From: Todiramphus chloris collaris
Taxonomy: Eukaryota > Chordata > Aves > Coraciiformes > Alcedinidae
DNA length: 64,000 nucleotides
Reading direction: 5' to 3'
NCBI GenBank assembly: GCA_025345505.1
Contig: JANVCC010000130.1
Span: forward strand, 8,189,522-8,253,521
The position numbers and the translations under genes were made by a program. Positions within the stretch are counted from its first letter, which is position 1. Every line of letters starts with the position of its first letter. The notes beneath the pieces are model-generated. The model searched no databases, had not been told where the DNA came from, and saw only the letters and a list, made by a program, of their open reading frames with translations. Positions 58,661-64,000 of the stretch are shown piece by piece.

Positions 58661-61600
58661 AATAACAGTTAATGAAACTGAACTACAGATTTGTTGCAAA
58701 ATAACAAAAACAAAGTGGAATATTGAAGCTTTAAGGAAATGAGTTTGCTGGGGTTTTTGCCTTTTGTTTTAATAACAGCCACCATCAAAAAGCATCTCCA
58801 TAAAAAACACAATCTTGTTTGGTCTACAGTATTTTTAACTGCATGCAACAGAAGAATTACCTTTCCTGGCTAGACAAGGGTCAGGAAGGATATCATTAGA
58901 ACTTGGACTTAAACAGCTACAATAAAATGCAAATGGGAATAGTACTAGTGGCTAAAGTAACAACATAAATTAACAAAAAAACTCAATGCCAAACACCGTG
59001 TTTTGTATCCAGCTTATGAACATCCAGGGAGACGAGAAACAAGCCTCCTGAGACAAAACTTTTCAGAAGAAGCTACTATTCTATCAAGTAAGTTTTGTGT
59101 AATCAAACAAGCTGCTACAAGAAAGAGCTGTTAACCTTGGGTAGAACATCAAAAGTAGAAATCTCTTGAACATCCCCACTAAACTCAAATATTTCAAAGT
59201 TATGTTCTAATATCTGATCTACCTTGCCACAAATAAATCACAAAATGCCTAAGGAAAAAAAAAAAAGAGGTTATCAAAATCATTGCCTTTTCTACACGTG
59301 GATCAACTTTCCCCTATCACTCCTGACATGTGTTTGCCTGCGGAGGTGATGGAATTTATTAATGGGCATTTTATAGATATGAAAGTCTATTTTCACGCTT
59401 CAGTATCCTTAGCCATGAAGAATCAGGTCTAATAGTAATATGAAAACACCTCCCTCACTACCATTTTCTACTTCTGGTAGCAGTTGCCACAAGCCTCAAG
59501 AACAAGTTATTTGCATTCTTCTTTGCATTAGATTTGACAACTTCAATTTCTTCTTTAATTAACCTGAATTTTTTTTCAGTCTTTCCTTAAAGCTCTGCTC
59601 TTCTAGACTGCAGATCACCTCTATTCTTCTTCTCTAGATTCTCACCTGCTAGACTACGTATCTCTTGAATCTACGTATCTTCTGTGACCAGAAGCCAGAG
59701 AGAGCATTCAGCTGAGGCCTTTCCTCTGCTGTGCAAAACAATTATTTCACTTATCTTTTGAGATATACTCCTGCAGAATATTAGCTGGATCAGAAGCATC
59801 TTGTAGTTAAAATTTTACTTGTCCTCTCAATTAAACAGGATGTCATTCACAGACTATAAAGTTAGCTCCATCACTGAACACAACGCAATGAAACATAACT
59901 GAGATTCAACATAAAACATATTCCCAAAACTACAAAAGCAATTAAGTACAAAAAAAATTAAAATAGTCATATTGTTTCAACTTTCCAAATAAGTAGCACA
60001 TTTAATTGTAAACTCTTCAGAGAAATAGAAACTTGAAAGGAAACTCATTCCCAGCACGAAAGGTTCCCTAAAAGTTACTACAACAAAAACAACCCCAGTT
60101 TTTCTTGGTGTACCTGTGCTACTTAATGAGAATCCACCACTTCACATTAGAGGGTTAAAGGTGCCTTTTCATTCTTTGCGTTTCATTCTTCTTAAATCTA
60201 TTTTATAAGATTACAGTTGCCAAGTACATAACTAATATGCAGGAGAAATTCCAGTATGGCCGCCTAGAAAAAGATCGACTGTCCAGCAGCTCAGGCCCTC
60301 ACTTCACAACCTTCAAAGCAATTTTTGTCTTCTGAAGAGTAGTTCAGGGCACAAAGCTCCGAGTACAGAAAATCCCATTTGAATTATTTAATATTGGTGT
60401 AAATAATCTCTAGCAACAACAACAGAGATTTTCCTCACAGCTGTCACACACTCCTTACTATATCAACAACCCTGTAATGCTCTGAAAACCTTCCATCCAA
60501 ACAATCTCTTGTCCCGAGAATTCATCCTGGGGAAGAAGCCAATTTACATGCCTCTGAACAGCAGCACTCATCCTCGGTCGCCCAGCACCAGAACAGAGAG
60601 CCAAAGAGGAAAACTTCTGCTAAATTCATGTGCCCCTACCCTTTTCAGATCCTCACACCTCCAAGAAAGACCTATTTCCTAAATGTACTATGCGAGTGCA
60701 TGTTCAGCTACTCTTGCTACTCTCAAATTTTAATACAGAAAAAAAATGCTTTAGCAATTATTATACTCTTATGTAATGACTTTATTATTAGAAGATTTTT
60801 AACATCAGCAGTTAGGCTACTAAGGCAAATTCTGAAGAGCTAAACTCATCATTTAACTAAAAACCGGCCACGAGTTGAATGATGGGGCTTAAACTTGTTA
60901 CTCAAACACCTGGATTTGTAAGTGATGTTGATGTATTTTGAACCACCACAGAGGCACTCAGTTACAGTCTTGGTACAGAATATCTCTCTTAGCAGTGGGC
61001 TCCAACTTACAAGTTGGTGTAAGACTACTTCAGGGATGGTCAGAGATTCGTGTTGTCTGCTCCTCGTTCAGAATTAGAAATTGAGTATAGAACTGAAGGG
61101 TTTCCTTCTGGAAATCAGGACCGCACTTCCCTAAAGATTATAGGGAACTAAAACCTTCCCAGGTATCTCCTCAGAATAAGCGAGGTTATGCTCCTTAATG
61201 AGCTTCCACAGCAAGGTTACTTTTAAAGCTCAGCTTTACCTCGTCTTGAGGAAATGAAACAAAACACTAGAACATGTACTTGCGTTAGAGCCATGAGTCA
61301 GTTAGAAGCACTTCAGTATTTTTCTGACTTATGTCACTTTGAATTTTCATTACACTTGATACTGTCTTGGTTTAGTATTAAGGAGTTTCTATTTTAACTG
61401 CATCAGCAATTCTTTGGTCTTGAATTTTATTAAATGTACATGTTTAGACCACGTAATAGGTGTACTTACAGCGTAAAGAAATTTTAACTGCTGACAACTT
61501 GAGGAACTTTAACTAAGTAAAGAACAAAACCACATCAGAAAATAAAAAATTCTGGCACCTGCTCTAGTTTAGACCTGTGTGCTTCAGTATTTCCAACGTA

Positions 61601-62639
61601 GAACAAGTTTGGTTTGAAATAGTACAAGAACACCCCCCCCACGCTTTCTAACCTTGTGAATATGCACACCCATACTTGCAAGGTACCAACCTCTCTGCTC
61701 AGCAGGTGTTCCAGATACCAGCCTGCTCCTCTCTCTCATGTAGAGGTGTAAGATGTTCAGGGCAGGGGCAGAAGCAACTATACTGTGTAATTGAGCATTT
61801 GTAGCCAAATCTAATGACTGACAGAGGCAAAAACATTTTTGAAGTTCAAGTGACTGACAACAGTTTGACAAACACTCTCCTTGGTATGAAAATTGATTTT
61901 TAAAGTTCTCGCCTCCTGCCACTGTTTTCCTCCCTCTTCTCTCTTGCACTGCAGCTTATTTACCCAACTCAGCTGTACAGCTATTACTGTTTCTAGGGGC
62001 ACAGGATAAACCAGTTATTGAAACAATTTCATAGACACTTATTTTTTTTTCCTATGGCAGAAATAATTGAGAAATTCAGTTCCATACACAGCTATACCCC
62101 CAAAATCTGGGCAACAGAAGTCAGCAAGAAGCTTTTTAAACTTGTTTTGCTGCTGAAATAAAGCATTTATTAAACACTACTCAAGGTATTTAGGTTTCTC
62201 AACCAGCTGAGAGTTCTCCTTACTCAGGAAAGTTAAGACTGGACTTGCATTACTCAAAGCATTTAATCACCCTGCTGGGTTAGGTGCAAAACACATGTAC
62301 ACTGCTGAGCTCTGTCTGCCTTCAGCACGTAAGCTGGTAGCTCCTTAAGAAGAGGGACTCAATCTCATCTCTCCACACCATCAATAGAGGCTGACTCCTT
62401 CCCTATTTCTCCCTTCTGGCTGTCTACCCAGCATGAGTTGTAATACTTGTTGAATGTCTCAACTTATTAATTCCACTACAATCCATTATGCTATTAATAA
62501 ATAAAATGGATAAAAAGATACTCTTTTCCTCATGAGTTAGGTGCCAAACTGGACCCCTCTGTGAGCTGATGATCCAAGTCAGCTTGTTCTCCCTGCTGGA
62601 GGCTCTCCTCTCCCAGAGCAGCAAGAAGCTGGTTCCTGG

Positions 62640-62927
62640 TGGGGTCAGTGTCGCTGTTTATTCCAGGAGCGGAGAGATGTAGCAACACAAAATCAGTAGA
62701 GAGCCAGGAGAGGAAGAAGACGACGACACTTTATTAATTTCTAACCCCATTTTATATACCCTGCCCCATAGGGCGACTGGTCAGCGATCACCCAGCTCCT
62801 AGGGTGATTGGCTAAAGTCCTACAACACCTATTGCAAAATATTTTTCCAATGTACCAGAAACAGAACTTAGCAAAACACCAGGTGTTGGTCTAGCTTACA
62901 AAAAACATCCTACTGTTTTTCATAACA
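62640..62927 (-). mobile_element. Solo LTR of an avian endogenous retrovirus, 4-bp target duplication
   Basis: In minus-strand orientation the element starts TGTTATGAAA and ends CTGACCCCA, with TG at one end and CA at the other. It is flanked by an exact 4-bp direct repeat CCAG (62928-62931 and 62636-62639). Inside are the parts of an LTR in the right order: a CCAAT-type box (62806-62813), a TATA box TATATAAA (62751-62758), a first AATAAA (62730-62735) and a second AATAAA (62657-62662). The length is 288 bp. No internal viral genes are present, so it is a solo LTR formed by recombination. A 4-bp duplication is typical of gammaretrovirus-like (ERV1) elements, which is an inference here. It points in the same direction as BRAF. 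Confidence 0.85.
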
Positions 62928-63545
62928 CTGGTGAGAAAGGCAGGATTCTCACCAAATATTGTGAGAACCTGAGAAGATCCCTCTGCTAGCAGCTTTTCAG
63001 CATCCACAGGTCAGCACCTCACAGGGCCACAAGACTCTGCTCCCCGATGAGAGGTCCTGTACTGATTACACAGACACGCTTGGGAAAGCTCATCTGAAGC
63101 TCAATCTTCAGCAGCTAATGCTCAGAACAAAGCAGCAGAGCTTCTGACACCTGTATTCACCTCCAGAACAGGCTCAATGGATGGCATTTGGCAATTTGTT
63201 CCAATTTTCATGCCTACAGCGTTCAAATCTGCAAAATACCCCGTGTTGTTACAGCACATTTTATTCCACTTTCTGAAAACACTTCAGAAGTGCTAGCAAC
63301 TTACACTTTAACCCTAGCAAAACAGGTAGTACCGCTTGCTCTCTGTGGGATTGGGAAGTTAAGTAATATGCCCCAAAACACAGGAAGTATGTAAGAGAGA
63401 CACAAACCAGAGGCCTGACATCCTCAACGCCTGCACAGTGCCCTGTCCGTTAACACTTCCCCAGACCTCTCGTGCAGAAACGGTGAGCCAGGCTGGCAGC
63501 CGCGACAGGAACTGTACCCAACCCCGGTTCTAAACTATATTTCGA

Positions 63546-64000
63546 GTGTTTCAAAATCACCGGGGGAAACCGATTACAACACTCCCCTCGCCCCCCCCCA
63601 CCAGCCCTGCCGGCCGCAGCCGCCGAGTAACATCAAGCGGGACGGCGGGGGCACGGAGCGGGGGCTCGCTCGAGACGACACCGTGCCCGCCAGCCCTCCC
63701 CAGCCAGGGCGCGGAGGGGGAAGCCCCGGCCCCCGGTCCCCAGCCCCCGCGGGCCCGGGCACGCCGCCTCCTCGCGGCTGCACCGGCCGCCCCCGGGACA
63801 GAGCGAGCCCGGGCCCCGGGCGCTGCCTACGGGCGCCGAGGGGTCGGCGGCGGGAGCGAGGCCGCAGCGAGGCGCGGAGCCTCCCCGCCCCGACACCGCA
63901 TCAGCGCCAGCGGCTGAAGCGAGCGGCGCCCCCGCCGCCGGAGCGGGGGGAGGAGGCCGGGGCCTCCCCGGAGCGGAGATCCCCGCCGCCGGCGGTCCCG
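63546..64000 (-). promoter_or_regulatory. CpG island, probably the 3' part of the BRAF promoter/exon 1 island
   Basis: From about 63546 the composition changes sharply from AT-rich to very GC-rich with dense CpG and continues to the right edge. It contains CCGCCCC/GGGCGG-like Sp1 boxes, for example near 63886. It lies upstream of exon 2 in the direction of BRAF transcription, as expected for the promoter island. I could not find the start codon exon inside it: neither the MAALS-like start nor an Ile-Pro-Glu-Glu end followed by GT is present on the minus strand. So this part is probably the first bases of intron 1 or an upstream alternative segment, with exon 1 just past position 64000. Confidence 0.75.

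Larger units (their letters stand above)
48078..63545 (-). other. BRAF intron 1, partial
   Basis: Most of a large first intron, a usual feature of BRAF. It contains two CR1 fragments (49874-50265, 58393-58626), a solo LTR (62640-62927), simple repeats (52743-52807, 55345-55386, 56250-56276, 58629-58660) and otherwise unique sequence. No start-codon exon with a BRAF-like N-terminus was found in it. Confidence 0.7.

Noticed and set aside
63546-63917. 123-residue plus-strand and 87-residue minus-strand reading frames in the GC-rich end
   Set aside because: GC-rich DNA has few stop codons; the residues are a Pro/Arg/Ala/Gly mixture with no family features, and neither frame gives the BRAF N-terminus.

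Overview
The window is vertebrate, intron-rich genomic DNA from a bird. The repeats are avian: many fragments of the CR1 LINE with the typical 3' end (short ATTCTATGAT-like units), and solo LTRs of avian endogenous retroviruses with intact target-site duplications. I see no bacterial-type gene, operon, CRISPR array or RNA gene. The species cannot be fixed from the sequence; the mix of CR1 and ERVL-type LTRs suggests a bird outside the chicken lineage, but that is an inference.

The one protein-coding gene is BRAF (the serine/threonine kinase B-Raf, called c-Rmil in older chicken work), on the minus strand. Reading from high to low coordinates the window holds exon 2 (48.0 kb), exon 3 (36.1-36.4 kb), exons 4-7 (17.4-13.7 kb), exon 8 (5.1-5.25 kb), exon 9 (3.2 kb) and the alternative 40-residue cassette exon (1.7-1.8 kb; often called exon 9b or 10). 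All nine have AG/GT splice sites and continuous phase, and exons 2 to 9 have the lengths I know from human BRAF. Together they encode the regulatory half of the protein: the N-terminal BRS-type segment, the Ras-binding domain, the cysteine-rich C1 zinc finger, and the Ser/Thr-rich CR2 with its 14-3-3 site. The first exon (N-terminal residues 1-46) and all kinase-domain exons lie outside the window.

Layout: 1-1.7 kb intron 10; 1.7-5.3 kb alternative exon, exons 9 and 8; 5.3-13.7 kb a plain intron 7; 13.7-17.4 kb a compact block of exons 7 to 4; 17.4-36.1 kb the large intron 3, which carries two clear ERVL-type solo LTRs, one probable third LTR, a 2.2-kb dead CR1 and a perfect 52-bp-arm palindrome; 36.4-48.0 kb intron 2 with most of the CR1 fragments; 48.1-64.0 kb intron 1, with two CR1 fragments, a solo LTR with a 4-bp duplication at 62.6-62.9 kb and a CpG island running off the right end, probably the 3' part of the BRAF promoter island.

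The points most worth a second look are the long perfect palindrome in intron 3, the sense-oriented promoter-like solo LTR just downstream of the CpG island, the LTR ending 196 bp from the exon 3 donor, and the retained alternative exon with a strong acceptor and a weak donor. I found no convincing new biological system; the window is an ordinary gene with an interesting repeat history.
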